Shown piece after piece: positions 14,601-24,922 of a DNA stretch of 64,000 bases. A program made the position numbers and the translations under genes. Within the stretch, counting starts at the first letter, position 1. Each line of letters starts with the position of its first letter. The DNA comes from Hymenolepis diminuta (lineage: Eukaryota > Platyhelminthes > Cestoda > Cyclophyllidea > Hymenolepididae): contig CAADRB010000004.1 in the NCBI GenBank assembly GCA_900708905.1, positions 1,378,100 through 1,442,099 of the forward strand, read 5' to 3'. Below the pieces are notes generated by a model. The model was not told the origin of the DNA and did not search any database. It saw only the letters and a program-made list of their open reading frames with translations.

Positions 14601-17600
14601 AAAACAACTGGAAATTGGGCACTGGAAGTCCTTGTTAATCAGTGCGCTTAAAGAACAGTAACCTCGTCAAAAGAATTATTTTTTTTCTGGTATTAACCAC
14701 GGGATGGTTAATCATCCTGTTCACTAGACATACGCTAATGCTTTTCGATCTCACAAAACACTGCGTTGTTGTCGTGGTTAGTCCTCTCCATGTCTTATAA
14801 TAGATTCAGTTAGGCCAAGTCCACTAATGTGTCACTCATCCTATTTGCAGTGGTATCTCAAATTTATGACTTTTGTATACTCTTACTTTACAATAAGGAC
14901 GCAGAGTGTACCCTGCAAACTCCCCTCTGTTTATTGGTCTGCTAAAACTATGGAAAGCAGATCCCCGAAACAGGCCTTTTTGTACCTTACTTGAATAGAC
15001 GTATTCAGACACTGTTCAGTCTTGACTTTTGGATACAATGGAACTGAGACTTTTGCGACACGGTATAGTTGAGTGTTGAAGCATCACCGGCTTTAAGGTT
15101 ATTGATTTAATTCTAGGGGCCTCCTATAAGCAGTAGAAAGCACAAAACGCTCCGCGACACCACCATGTAGAATTTTTTAGGGCATTGGGATTTCTCAGGT
15201 CTTAGGGCTGGTCTTATTTCTGAAATATTAACGGCTGAAAGCAATATTCTTGAAGTGGGACTTTTATAAAGAAAATTTGCGATTAGGAATATTTATAATG
15301 TCCTGTGGAGATTTTGTGTTTTGAAATTAAGAACGGCGGTAAGAAAGCTCTGAATCCATGCACAAAACAGACTACTCAAAAACTTTTTTTCGTAAGAATG
15401 ATGACTTTTATTCCGCTATGCCAATGAAAAGTCTGATTTTCCGCCACCAAATGAAATCACATAACTGGGTGGGTATATTAAGCCATTTGCATTTTTCACA
15501 TTTTGTTACAAATTTTTCATTTTGGTGCATATAAATTATAGACTATTTACTGGATATAGATGTGGATTTTGCCGTGGTATCTGACTTTCCTTATTATTGT
15601 TTGCTGAAATTGCCTTTCCTGATGTGGCTAGTGAAATACTATTAATCATTGGTATTGTCCGTAAAATAACAGTATTATTGTACCAACAGATGACTGTACT
15701 ACTAAAGAAGATATTCATTAGCCTGTAAATTGTCTCGTGGAATCGGATGCTAAAATTCAGCATTACTAAGTTAACTACTTCCAGTGAAATCTTTTATTGA
15801 TGAAAGCTCGTGATCTCTGGGTTGCGAAAATTAGTTTAACGAATTTTTAATTAAAAAAAGTTTTTTTTGTGTTTTTGTATCTAGGGCAGTTTTCCGTTTG
15901 CTCACTTGACTCATCATGTGTAGGTTCAGTTAACTTTTCTCTAATAAGTTAATCTCCCATAAAATTATTGGTATAAGCTGTGGCTTACGACTTGCTAACA
16001 GAATAGAGAATATCATTTAGCTAGCGTCCTTCAAACTCCTACGAATTTCACCTCAAAAAGATAGAAAGAAGACAGATTATTGCACGAGTACTTGTTTTGA
16101 AATTTCACAAAGAAAACGCCAACTTTTTGGATATTAAACCGAAAAAATATTTCTGGATGAATGAAACATGAACCATAGTCAGAATAGAAATTAGTTCAAC
16201 CTGTCGGAATCGGGTGACCGGGACAAAGCGATAAGGTAGTATTCACCAATGCGTTAAGCCGTAAGGTCATTCCGACGGCTTATTTGTCTCAGATATCCCC
16301 CTTTACGAGTCGAAAATTTGACCTCTTTTCTCCTTAAATTTGTTCCTATTAGCTACATGTCAGTATCACATTCCTAACTGTCTGTTTTTTTTCTTGCCTT
16401 GTAGGGTAATCTCCCGATTCGAATTGAGCCTCTCCTCTTTGAGTGGCTTGGTTGGTATTCAGGCAAGTTGCCAAATTTCCTCTCACCTACGGCTCTATAT
16501 GAGTTGGGTTGTAATGTGGATACCACCTACAGCTCTCTTTCTTCCGTTGATCAACTGGATGTTCAGGAGACTGTCGCACAGTTCTACGCGAGATCCACGC
16601 AAATTGTCAAGGAGATTCTGGATTACAACCCTGTCAAAGGTTAGTAACACCTCCCTTAAGCATTTGGTTAGAGTTCGATTTGCGTGTTCTTTTGGTACAT
16701 CTATTTAGTATTTAGATATTGTTAATGAGTTTCTGAAATTTAATAGCATGTAATAAAGGTCATTTTACTCTCTTTTCGCACCTTTTTATCTTCAATCAAT
16801 ATAAAAGTTCTATAATGGGTAAAATAAAACTAACCGTATGTCTGGCGCTGCGGTTAGTAAGATCGACTGCGAATTCAGATACCATGGGTTCGATGTCAGT
16901 TGGTGCACATCTAATGACCAGATTATCTGATTGCATTGGTTAAGTCTGGTTAATAAGGGAATTGGTGGAATTTGAGTTTCTCATTAGGTACTCTAAATTT
17001 TTCTACCCCTCTATCCAGGATATATGTTGGAAAATGCTTTCCTGAATGTATTTAGGAAAAAGCGTTGTGTTCAACGGTGGTATACCAGTCGGTGTGCACG
17101 TCAAGGGGAATGAGTTAGATGTTCATTGATGCACATCCAGTGATTTAGATGGTCAATCGAGCTGATTATATCCCGTTAATAGTAGAATTTGTCCCCCATT
17201 AACACTGCTCGAGCATACCACTCTTTAATCAGATAGGTTGTAGAACACCTTTCTATGATATATTTGAAAAAGCGCTTGAATACATAGGACAGTGTCGTGG
17301 TGTTTTTTTGCCATTTCGATTTATTTAATTCAAAATGCGTTCTTATGGGGCACTGTCACTCATATCTAATGAGTGGTCTCCACAAATAATGGCTGCCTGA
17401 GTTTCCAGTTGTTTTGACGCTCATTCTCACTCGGCAAATTTTGAATGCTATGTTATTGTGGAGGCTAGAATCTTAAAAACCAGAGTAGACGTCTTTTTGC
17501 TTGTCTTTACGTCCATTCTTTAAAAGTTTTGGAATTAATGCTGAGTTAATCGACCTTACACCCCTACTTATCTCGAGCTGGATAGTAGGATAAAATAAAC

Positions 17601-20600
17601 TCTTCTTTTCACGACCGAAACGACATCCTTTGTCGTCCAAGTTTTTATCGAATTCTCTCCATTTATCAATGCTTACAGAATTTAATGATAATGGTAATCT
17701 AACAAATAATGTGTTAACTAATCTGTTAAAATGCGTTTTTTTAGAAAGCTGATTTTTACAGCTACATAATTGCAGTGGTGATTTCTTTCGAGAATACATT
17801 AGGGGGTGTTTTACAATGCTCAGTTGTCACGTTCATAAAACTGCAACCACTGAGACCCTACTAATAAGAAGGGAGAAGACGTGTAGCTCAAACACCGGTA
17901 TTATATATATATACGTGATGCATCTGAGCACACCTTACGCCCTTTTAGAAAAACAGAAAATGAAACTGTTAACCTTATTTTGGACCTTGCAATTTCTTGT
18001 AAGAAAACAAAAAACAAATATAATATTAACCTAGGTTTTATTCTCTATATCCTCCTCCGGCTTCTATCACCCACCCAATTCGAGTCCGAAAGCGACTGGA
18101 AGCTTTCATTAGATCAGATGGTCTTTATCCATTTCCTCCATTACTCAGGCTATTGCTTGCATCAGAGAGGAGGAAATGGTTTTATGGAATGTCTACTAAC
18201 TTCCTTTCCAACTACGCCCCACCCCACACTTAATAATGGGAAGGATTAAGGTCTGGTGAGTAGTTAGGAGGTTGGCATAGGTTTGGTGCGGCATGATGAT
18301 GCAAATTCTCGGCCATCCAACCCTGAGTTTAGAGAGCTTAATGGGATGGAGCCGAATCTTGTTGGAAGGCATGGAGGGGGGTGGAGGAGGGGAGAGGGAG
18401 GGGAGGGGAGGGGAGGTCTTGCATTGGCTACGTTGTCTACCCAAGGCGGCTTAATAACAACAGTTTGAAGAGTCTCCACATGGACATCTGCATCTGCATC
18501 TGCATTGACTCGAAGGCTCTGTGGAAGAAATTGGGAGTCATGATGTGCTCCTCCCTCACTGCTAACAATGCCGAAAACCGTCACTGTTGCTGGAAACTTC
18601 GTGCGCGTGCGTAGCAGTTGGAACTTCAGTGGAGTCGGCCGCACATAGCCACCAGTCATTTCTTCGAGTGACTTTTTTGATCCTCGTGGAAGTTTTTTTG
18701 GTCGGGGAAAAATCGACGACACTCCCGTTCTTCTGGGTGCTTTAATTTGATTAAGAGTGGGTTTGCATGCAATAAACGATTCTCTTGAGTTGTTTTTGTC
18801 GACATAAACTGACCTCGCCTAAGAACGTATGAGATTGGTATCATAGGTCTTGATAAACAACATTCCTTATATTATTGTTGTTGTTCCTTCAGACACTTGA
18901 AGAGCTTAGACAAGATGTGGCATTTACCTCCCAGGATTTTCATCCATCATGCCATGCCATGCACTCTTCGCACAAATTCAGGTGTTCTGAGTGAGTTAGC
19001 AGAGCGTTGAGAATGCTCTTTTCTCTTCCTTGTGGCCAGTTCATCTCCATTGTTTTCATTCAGCCAATGAATGACTGTGCAACTTTGCAAACGAAAAAGA
19101 TGTGGTGGCTTTCAGAAATCGAGCAATTTCTAAATAGCTGTGTTTCGCTTTTGTGGACACTAGTAGAGCATGTCTTTTTATTTTATCAGTTATAGTATTA
19201 TCTGTCATGAGATCTTGTGATATAAAAAATACATTAATTATTATCGGGTTAGTTTAAATTATAAAAATAAAAGCGTCCTCAGATACCTTATATAAATGCG
19301 CTCGTATATAATTGGATACTCGCTTAGACAATAATCGCACCTATGATTGCTTCAGTGGCAGTCTTACATCTCCGGATGCGAGTGTAAAAGCCCATTAATC
19401 GATAATCCTAAGTACGAGTTATAAAGCTTACGAGTTTTACTCGATTCCAATTCCATGTAATATACAATTTGGATTCCCAACTGAATGCTGTTTAAGGGTC
19501 CATTGATAGCTTTTGTAGGCACTGTCCTCATTAGAGTAAAAAAATTAAATAGGTTCTAAATGATGCAGCTAACGAAACATATATTTCATAAAACTCAAAT
19601 TTTTTCTCGATTTTTTACTACCTACTTTCAATTCAAGCAGTCGTATTTTATCGTGTGTGGATTTATTCTACCATTCCTAATTCTAATATACTCTCTCTTT
19701 AATGAGCAACGCCCNNNNNNNNNCCCCTGTCGAAAAGCCCCCTCAAGCATTCACTTGTCGCCTAGGTCACAAAAGAAGAAGGGCTTCCTTCTGTACACTT
19801 ATTGGCTGGCGCACTTTGGCCTTGATCTATGCGCTCACCCCATTGGTACGTGGTAGTATCTGCCGTCATAGGGCAGGCCAGAGGGTGGCCTGGGAACACA
19901 TTCTAATGCCAATTACATAAGAGAGGGTGAGAGCAATAGCCTGGATGTTGGTAGCAATTGTTGCTGATCCCCCGTAGTACCTATGTTCTTTATTAAAGAA
20001 CAGGTGGTTGCTCTATTTGGGCTGTCCAACATCGATGGGGAATGCACCTTCCAGTATTCACCCTGGAGAGATGAAAGGCATTATTGGGCCTCTCAGTTAA
20101 ATAAAACTCGTATTAAGTTCTTAATCATTTCATTCATTATGATCGGTTTGGATACGCCTGTTAACGCTTTATTAAGTGAGCTTAAATCATGTCAGCTATT
20201 ATCATCTTACGTGGCTTCTTTTTTCTTGACTATTGGAAGAAAAAGATTTATTGAAATTTAGATTTATCAGATAGTCAGTTAGATCAGACGTGAGTTTACT
20301 CAGAAACTCTGGACAAAAATATAGAAAATTAACATTTGGAAAATCAGGCCATGAGCCAGTTAATTATGCCAACTGATTAAAAATGGTAAAACCTGAATTC
20401 AAAAATCAGGTGAATCAGATAAGACTCTTCATTATCTGACTAGTAACTACTCCGTCCATTCACCTTTTCCGCTTATTATTACTATTTTATTGTTACTCAT
20501 GCTCTAATACGATAGAATAATGATGGCATATTTCTTCAGAACCTATTGACACATTAGTTAATCTAGCCAATAAAGTATGTGTTTATAAGCATAGTGGCTT

Positions 20601-23600
20601 TAAAGGAAGATATTTACGGGAGTAGTTCACACACTGGAAAATGAGTAACTTTCTCGAAGATTGGGTATAAAATGTGTGACCTCAATTACTTTGAATTTTA
20701 GAGGGAACTGTTTGTCAAATTTGGAATCTTGTAAACCCAGATTGGTCTAAGGTCGATTTTGCGTTAAGACATGATGCGATTTGGATTCAGACTGAGAAGC
20801 ATTACAATCCAATCAAGTCAGACCAGGCAAAAACGATGATTTAGAGATCTCAATGTTAGCAGATTAATATTTAACCATATCTCTTCCAGTGTCCTCTTAT
20901 CACGAAAAAAATGACAGCTTTATTTTGCTAAAAGTTCATCGAAAATATCTTTAGTGTATTGTAGAAAGTGATGTCCGAAAATGCCTCGTAGAATTCTAGT
21001 TATTATTATCAAACTGATCAAAACTGATTTTTTAACTTGCATTTATCCAATAATCCGAAGTTAGCTAGAACTGTTTCTTTCTGACATTCTGAAATTTTTC
21101 CCTTTTTGAAATTTGGCTGAGTTCGGAATATTCTAACTGCAATAGCTGGCAATCGTTATATCCCTAAAGCAAGAGCTGTTTTCTTTTTTATAATTATCAA
21201 ACACCTCAAAGTCAACGAGTGCTTTTGCTTTTACCATATTCTGGAGTTTTCCCCCAATGAAATTTAGTTTTATGGTTTGTGTGAAGTCGTATTTGCTGTT
21301 TTCGTTGTTTCAGCCAGTCCAAGTTTGGCTCGCCTTGCCAGAGATGTTTTGCGTGCTTCTTGTATTGCTTGATTTATCTCAGCCATGACATTGTTTGCTT
21401 GTGTGTGTTATTTTTCCATCCTGGTAGCTCGATAAAAATGCACTAGTTAGGGAGGGATACCTTTCATTGTTTTCCTTTTTTGTGAAAGCTAAGGCAAATA
21501 GTGCTTTTTAGGAGGCTCATAAGCTTGCTAATGGATTGTATTAGCATTTTGTATTTTTCAACTTCGTTTCATCTTATTTCAAAGAGTGAAATTCTCCCTT
21601 GTCTATCATTAGTGTGCTCTGTACAGGGTGTTGAGTAACCCTGTTCCAAAATCTAATTATTTAATTACTAATTTGTGAGGCATAAGAACACACATAACAC
21701 GTTGTTTTATTTGAAAATCGATTCGTACATAAAAAGTTGCCTGTAGTTTCGTATATCAATAAGAGCCCTTGGTGGTTTTCTTTATCGGTCCGAACGTACA
21801 TTTCTGCACTGATCCTTCACAATCTTCTCCTTTTGAGAACTGATTTCAGAACTTCATAGTATGGTCCTAACTCGGCACGTTCTTGAATATTTAATCCTCT
21901 GAAGTTATTTTTTTAATTATCCCGTGGTTAGAATCTAGAGAAACAAGGGCCAAGTATAAGGGAATGGAAAGTTTATTGATGATTACAATTCAATCCTTTA
22001 CTTTTATTGCATTTAATTGGCAGTTAGTGCTGTATCTTCTAACAAAATCGTCAAATTCATTAATGACGATTTTGACTTTGTCGTAGTTAAATCAACATAG
22101 GCCAATTTTACCCTATTATTTGATGAAAAACTCCGAAGATGGAAGTGGCATCTCCACATAATCTTTTAAGCTCCGTTGATTTTGATGTACTCGTTTTTCA
22201 ATCAGACGAATTTGGACTGGATTGCTAAAGATGAGATTAAGAAAACACAAATGAAGGCAAATTTTTACTTTTGAAAATCAGCATCCTTCAAAAATAAACT
22301 CAGTAGTCTCGAAAATTTCAGTTTCAAGGACAAAGCGGTCCTAAACGCAATATTGTTTTCATGACTGAAATCTCCCAATTTGCATTTCTCCTTCTAATTA
22401 AATATTGTATTGGAAGCTATGTACCCTCTGTCTGAATTGTACCTTTGTTAGGACCTTCCGTTTAAATGGGTTGAACATCAATGGTAGCCTCATTATGTCC
22501 TATTTATCTTGGCTAAGAATTTTTTCCATTTAATTTTTTAGTCACTGTATTTCGTTTAAAATATTTGAGAATGCCCCAAGCAGTGTCTCGTAACCAGATA
22601 ACAGACACTGGGCTCGTAAATTTTATTTTTTTCATTCTGTGTGTACTCCTCTTTTCAGTCCTCCCTCCATCCCCCCTCTCCACGTTGTAGTTTTGTGACC
22701 CAGTTTTGAAACCTCCTCTCTTTGTTGTCTGCTCAGTTGTCGGCTAATTGGGACACAATCACCATGCGCACTGTGCTTTGTTTGATTACCTAGACGAATT
22801 CAGGAGTGCGCATCTTTACTTCTCTAATTAGATTATAAATGGAAAGACTTGTAGTATCCCAGCACTGCTGATAGAGCTGTTATAGAGGATGGCTGAGAAG
22901 TAGCGCATACAGTTTTATTTTAACTTTGATTCTTCACCATTTATTCATTCGAATAACTAACTTCTGGATTCCATAATGTGCCGATAACAGTCTTGACTAC
23001 ATAAGCGTCTGGATACCTTTATTTGGAGTTACTTTTCATTCGCTTCTATATTCTAATAGTACTACTACTGTAGCTATTAATTTACCTCATTAGGATGCTT
23101 TTATTACATAAGTGGCTATCATGTCAATGGTGACACAGCTTTATATACTGGATAGATTTTTGGCTGTTTCATCACATTGCCACTTTCCACTGATCCACTT
23201 TATCTTCCCCTGCAGTCAATTTAATTGACACCTGTCAATTTGAGGCAGGCTGTACTCGGGGTAATTAGGCGTATCACAATCTAGCTGTTTTTATGGGTTG
23301 CCAGGCTCTTATGTCCTGTCAAGTCGCACGATTTTTACAGCCATCATAAAAGCAGGGAAAAAATTTTCATTTTCTGCGGTTAAAATAGGGTATTTTATAG
23401 GATTTGATTGCGAAGACGTACATCTTTTGGTTTCCAGGACTAGGTCTACAATTTAGAGACTTACCATTACTTACGTATCCTGAATCAAATAAACTCTTCT
23501 AAATTATAAATGATTAGCATTTACTGATTGATGTTTGGCTACCAGATATCTATCAGAACACAATTAACCTCCTCATTCTCAATTTACTGATCAAAATGCT

Positions 23601-24922
23601 TTGACCACTAAAGGGCGTGAATTACCGATCAAGAACCAAGAGGCCAGATTCTGAAGTTTAAACTTTATGACGTTAGACATTGATTCTGCGAACTTTGCGG
23701 AAGATTCACTTCACTATAGTTGTCCAACACTATTTTCTAACATTCAACTAGTTATTTGTCCGCTTTTTGCCATATCTACATCTGCATTCCTATAATTGAC
23801 TACTATCGCACTAGCCAGGTTTGAACTGACTGTTGATCGTTTATCTGCGTCATCTTAGATAAGTGAAAGCTACCAAAATCGTTGGAATAAATCATCAGTT
23901 TGCAAGCGGTTAGAAAATCACTAATAAATATGCAGTCAAGCAAGCAATTCTTGCTCTTTCATTATTGGAACGAATTTTTAATCAACCACTAGTAAAATTG
24001 TCTTATATATTATCCTGTTATCTGTATAACATTTGTTTGTTAATAGGTTGGACTGCATTATGCTATTACGTCAAACCAAAAACTCCTTTGATATTATGGT
24101 TGATTTGCCTTATCCATGACTTTGTGTAGGCATTTTCTCTAACTTTCCCTTGAATATGATGACTCAAAAGAAGTTTTAGGGTAAGAAAACTAGCTAGGCT
24201 TTTCGAATTAACCCAAAGATGAGGTCGTGAGATTTCCATAACAATCTGGTGAGCTAGCTCTTCACACGTCATGAATGTGCGAGAGCGTAATCCTAAGATT
24301 AGCTTTCTCGCAGGAGTAAAAGGAGCCTTAAGGTTGTTTTCAGATAAGTATTGTACTATTTTGAAAAGGTCATAATAAAGGATTGGATCCGTCAAGATCT
24401 CATTGAGCTTTTATTTCACTTTGATTGATGAATCTGAACAGTTTAAAATGGGACAGGGCCTTTCGAGGTGTTAGTCGACACTACAGGTACTGCAGGTTAC
24501 GACATCAATCGCTATGGCATTTCTTTTACTTTACAGGTGTGAATATTCTCATAGTGGCTCACGCAGCATCCCTGGATTCATGCACCCGAAGCCTTCTGCG
24601 GAAGCGTTTCCGTAGCGGTGGAAGCGGAAGTAGCAGTAGCAACTGTTCAAACGGAAATCCCAGTGGATTAACTAATGGAAACAACAACAACAACGGTGGA
24701 AGCGTTATTTCTACTTCAAACAGTGGCGGAATGAACGATATTGAGGAGTTGCATCGTCGTTGCGCCTCTGTACCCTATTGCGGTCTCCTTTGTGCAGTGG
24801 AGGGAAGTCGAAGATGGCACATTGAAGAACCCCCTATACCATCCCTTTCTCATGGTCAAAATACCGAATTTGATTGGCGCCAGTTTCATGGTTCATTTAT
24901 TTGCAACTTTGGAATTAGGTAA
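2541..24922 (+). CDS. UBASH3 (STS/TULA)-like histidine phosphatase, partial gene model
   Basis: Multi-exon gene; proposed exons are 2541-2659 (tentative), 2965-3040, 4287-4779, 6518-6741, 16405-16639 and 24537-24922. All joins have GT-AG borders and matching phases. The product resembles vertebrate UBASH3A/B: an SH3-like segment, then a 2-histidine phosphatase domain with RHAER (usually RHGER), NLNMP, SPALRCVQTA, EPLLFEWLGW, DTTY, VAHAASLDSCTR and FDWR motifs in family order. Known family role: UBASH3B dephosphorylates Syk/ZAP-70-type tyrosine kinases; UBASH3A is a weak phosphatase. The catalytic histidines and the conserved arginine are present, so activity is plausible. RHG is changed to RHA, and a Ser/Gly/Asn-rich stretch is inserted after the second histidine. 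UBA and most of the 2H phosphoesterase domain were not found, so the 5' end is missing or unrecognised. The stop TAA overlaps a donor-like sequence, leaving the C-terminus open. Confidence 0.8.
2965..3040 (+). CDS. UBASH3-like exon, start of SH3-like segment
   Basis: Acceptor TTTTAG and a strong donor GTGAGT bound a short open stretch. It aligns without gaps to the V-I-x(9)-E-L start of the UBASH3B SH3 domain and ends in FIAPSK. It runs in phase into the next exon, whose LGVLNPEGYV matches the SH3-terminal GLLPENYI. The SH3 aromatic residues (ALYDY-type) are not conserved, so the domain is divergent. Confidence 0.5.
3041..4286 (+). other. UBASH3-like intron
   Basis: GT-AG intron of about 1.25 kb. 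Contains the low-copy repeat at 3550-3690; nothing else recognised. Confidence 0.6.
3550..3690. repeat. Low-copy repeat shared with 23560-23690
   Basis: GATTCTGAAGCTTAAACTTT at the right end matches GATTCTGAAGTTTAAACTTT at 23650-23669, and weaker similarity runs about 100 bp leftward. Unclassified. Confidence 0.35.
4287..4779 (+). CDS. UBASH3-like exon: SH3 end, linker, RHAER catalytic motif
   Basis: Open from acceptor TTTTAG to donor GTACGT, 164 codons plus one base. It begins with the SH3 tail (LGVLNPEGYV). A long Ser/Gly-rich linker of about 100 residues follows, with NSSTFGG matching the NSLTFGDG of UBASH3B. The first phosphatase motif, RHAERVD, is at 4713-4733. The first catalytic His is codon 4716-4718. 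Confidence 0.82.
4780..6517 (+). other. UBASH3-like intron
   Basis: GTACGT...TTAG, 1.7 kb, AT-rich. Open frames near 4921 and 5765 show no family motif on either strand. Nothing else recognised. Confidence 0.75.
6518..6741 (+). CDS. UBASH3-like exon: phosphatase core (LRCVQTA)
   Basis: Bounded by TTAG and GTCAGT. Translation runs from GLYHRLNLNMP through SPALRCVQTACHLLKAAGQ. The arginine of LRCVQTA is the conserved phosphate-binding residue of this branch of histidine phosphatases. Phases match on both sides (entry phase 1, exit phase 0). Confidence 0.87.
7467..7768. repeat. Dispersed repeat pair, member 1 (about 300 bp)
   Basis: Shares, in order, AATCAGACAAATTTGAACTGG, GAGATTAAGAAAATACAA, TTTCTCCT, TACCCTCTGT-like and AATGGATTGAA blocks with 22199-22490. 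Both members are intronic in the UBASH3-like gene, same orientation. Confidence 0.55.
8150..10720. repeat. Degenerate tandem array, about 12 units of 140-220 bp
   Basis: A recurring anchor (a GCTTGTTA...TTTCATTGTTAGT-like start followed by ATGTAAA) lies near 8500, 8716, 8931, 9110, 9303, 9460, 9640, 9780, 9982, 10144, 10334 and 10514. Each unit then has a GATCGAGACA-like stretch, ACTTCGAGAC..TTGATAGA, a purine-rich AAAAGGAG part, GGAATTCTACC-like and TTGTCTATTATAAAAGATTGC-like parts, in that order. Units are strongly diverged. The array lies within the UBASH3-like intron 6742-16404, and a SINE interrupts the first unit. Confidence 0.8.
8230..8412 (+). repeat. SINE copy within the tandem array
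   Basis: Box B-like GGGTTTGGTGCC (8253-8264), then CCAGTGAATGGAATAGC, GAATTCGAGTTTCTCATCAG and GGGAAGCGC. Array sequence resumes on both sides, so the SINE inserted into an existing unit. Confidence 0.6.
12395..12550 (+). repeat. SINE copy
   Basis: CTGCGAATTCGATATC, CCAATGAATGGAATGAC, GCGCCTCTCATCAAG and GTGCTGGAAAGCGCTT match the SINE body in order. Confidence 0.55.
14900..15160 (-). repeat. Dispersed LTR-like repeat, degraded copy
   Basis: Shares the block CTATGGAAAGCAGATCCCCG with related sequence at 831-880 and 37935-37970. Similarity fades on both sides, so the bounds are approximate. Possibly a solo-LTR remnant. Confidence 0.35.
16405..16639 (+). CDS. UBASH3-like exon: phosphatase core (EPLLFEW)
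   Basis: Acceptor TTGTAG and donor GTTAGT. Translation contains IRIEPLLFEWLGW, then NVDTTYSSL, matching IRVEPGLFEWTKW and LSVDTTYRP of UBASH3B. The exon ends one base into a glycine codon completed by the next exon. It is preceded by an intron of about 9.7 kb. Confidence 0.88.
16841..17060 (+). repeat. tRNA-derived SINE, best copy
   Basis: The head looks like a tRNA gene: box A-like TGGCGCTGCGG (16842-16852) and box B-like GGGTTCGATGTC (16886-16897). A tRNA-unrelated body follows with GTGCACATCTAATGACC, GTCTGGTTAATAAGG, GAATTTGAGTTTCTCATTAG and a GGAAAATGCTTTCC end. Body motifs recur at six or more other places in the window. Confidence 0.7.
17080..17290 (+). repeat. SINE copy, tandem to the previous one
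   Basis: GATGCACATCCAGTGA, GATGGTCAATCGAGCTG, CCCGTTAATAGTAGAATTTG and an AAAGCGCTT end. It starts only about 20-30 bp after the copy at 16841-17060, giving a head-to-tail pair. Confidence 0.5.
18030..19015 (-). pseudogene. maT-like transposase pseudogene, copy 1
   Basis: Minus-strand remains of a Tc1/mariner-superfamily transposase. Blocks: MDENPG and LQVSEGT of the HTH region, [29 protein letters not shown] with the first catalytic Asp at 18701-18703, [29 protein letters not shown] with the second Asp at 18356-18358, SPDLNP, and [10 protein letters not shown] at the C-terminus. Spacing suggests the DD37D (maT) group with a small insertion. His at 18236-18238 replaces the third Asp. Several stops and frameshifts; not functional. 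Confidence 0.85.
18373..18417 (+). other. G-rich tract with G-quadruplex pattern (copy 1)
   Basis: Several runs of three or more G separated by one to four bases, including three runs of GGGG separated by single A, within maT copy 1. The same tract is at 40995-41039 in copy 2. On the transposase strand it gives a Pro-rich, clearly non-family stretch, so it is probably an expansion after the gene died. Confidence 0.7.
19715..19723. other. Run of nine N (assembly gap)
   Basis: Nine undetermined bases between AT-rich sequence on the left and a GC-richer segment on the right. The composition step suggests a scaffold join or an unresolved repeat edge. Confidence 0.95.
19724..19980. other. GC-richer unidentified segment right of the gap
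   Basis: About 255 bp, visibly richer in G and C than its surroundings, with blocks such as CGCACTTTGGCC, GGCAGGCCAGAGGG and TGATCCCCCG. No open frame with recognisable homology. Could be the edge of a repeat or a misjoined fragment. Confidence 0.4.
22199..22490. repeat. Dispersed repeat pair, member 2
   Basis: Matches 7467-7768 in the same order (AATCAGACGAATTTGGACTGG, GAGATTAAGAAAACACAAA, GTACCCTCTGT, AATGGGTTGAAC). A shorter hint of the first block (AATCGGACTAATTTGAACTGG) also occurs near 51200. Confidence 0.55.
24066..24395 (-). pseudogene. Repeat-derived ORF related to 43375-43560
   Basis: A 109-codon minus-strand frame containing ARKLILGLRSRTFMTCEELA. The same wording ([19 protein letters not shown]) and the plus-strand AAAAGAAGTTTTAGGGTAAG recur at 43382-43401. 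Two such copies in introns or flanks point to a dispersed element, not a host gene. Function unknown. Confidence 0.35.
24537..24922 (+). CDS. UBASH3-like terminal exon: VAHAAS motif, low-complexity insert, stop
   Basis: Starts after TTTACAG and restores VNILIVAHAASLDSCTRSLL; the second catalytic His is codon 24560-24562. A Gly/Ser/Asn-rich insert follows (about 24611-24730, including five Asn in a row). Then come VPYCGLLCAVEG, WHIEEPPIPSLSHG and FDWRQF, matching the family C-terminus. It ends at TAA 24920-24922. The sequence AG|GTAAGA across the stop would also be a good splice donor, so further 3' exons cannot be excluded. Confidence 0.87.

Larger units (their letters stand above)
6742..16404 (+). 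other. UBASH3-like intron of 9.7 kb, repeat-rich
   Basis: GTCAGT...TTGTAG. Holds a dispersed repeat, the tandem array with an inserted SINE, a second SINE and an LTR-like remnant. No credible alternative exon was found in 10.7-14.9 or 15.2-16.4 kb. Confidence 0.8.
17921..19290 (-). mobile_element. maT-like element copy 1, terminal repeats missing
   Basis: 1370 bp that appear identical to 40543-41912: open frames throughout both copies translate identically and the compared sequence lines match. The outer 14 bp of the left end and 9 bp of the right end seen in copy 2 are replaced by AT-rich flanking sequence (TATATACGTGATG left, TATAAATGCG right). It sits in the UBASH3-like intron 16640-24536, antisense to the gene. 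Confidence 0.88.
16640..24536 (+). other. UBASH3-like intron of 7.9 kb
   Basis: GTTAGT...TTACAG. Holds the SINE pair, maT copy 1, the N gap and GC-richer segment, a dispersed repeat and a repeat-derived ORF. 20.3-22.1 kb and 22.5-23.5 kb show nothing further I can name. Confidence 0.8.

Noticed and set aside
16841..16913. Functional tRNA gene
   Set aside because: The boxes are tRNA-like but the sequence continues into a repeated non-tRNA body and no good cloverleaf could be drawn by eye; better explained as a SINE head.
18264..18722. 152-codon minus-strand frame as a host gene, duplicated at 40886-41344
   Set aside because: It contains transposase motifs ([15 protein letters not shown]) and lies inside the maT-like element; the neighbouring motifs are in other frames.
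21624..21643. CAGGGTGTTGAGTAACCCTG, resembling a Tc1/mariner end after TA
   Set aside because: It is a short self-complementary word, and I found no matching inverted end or transposase remains nearby.
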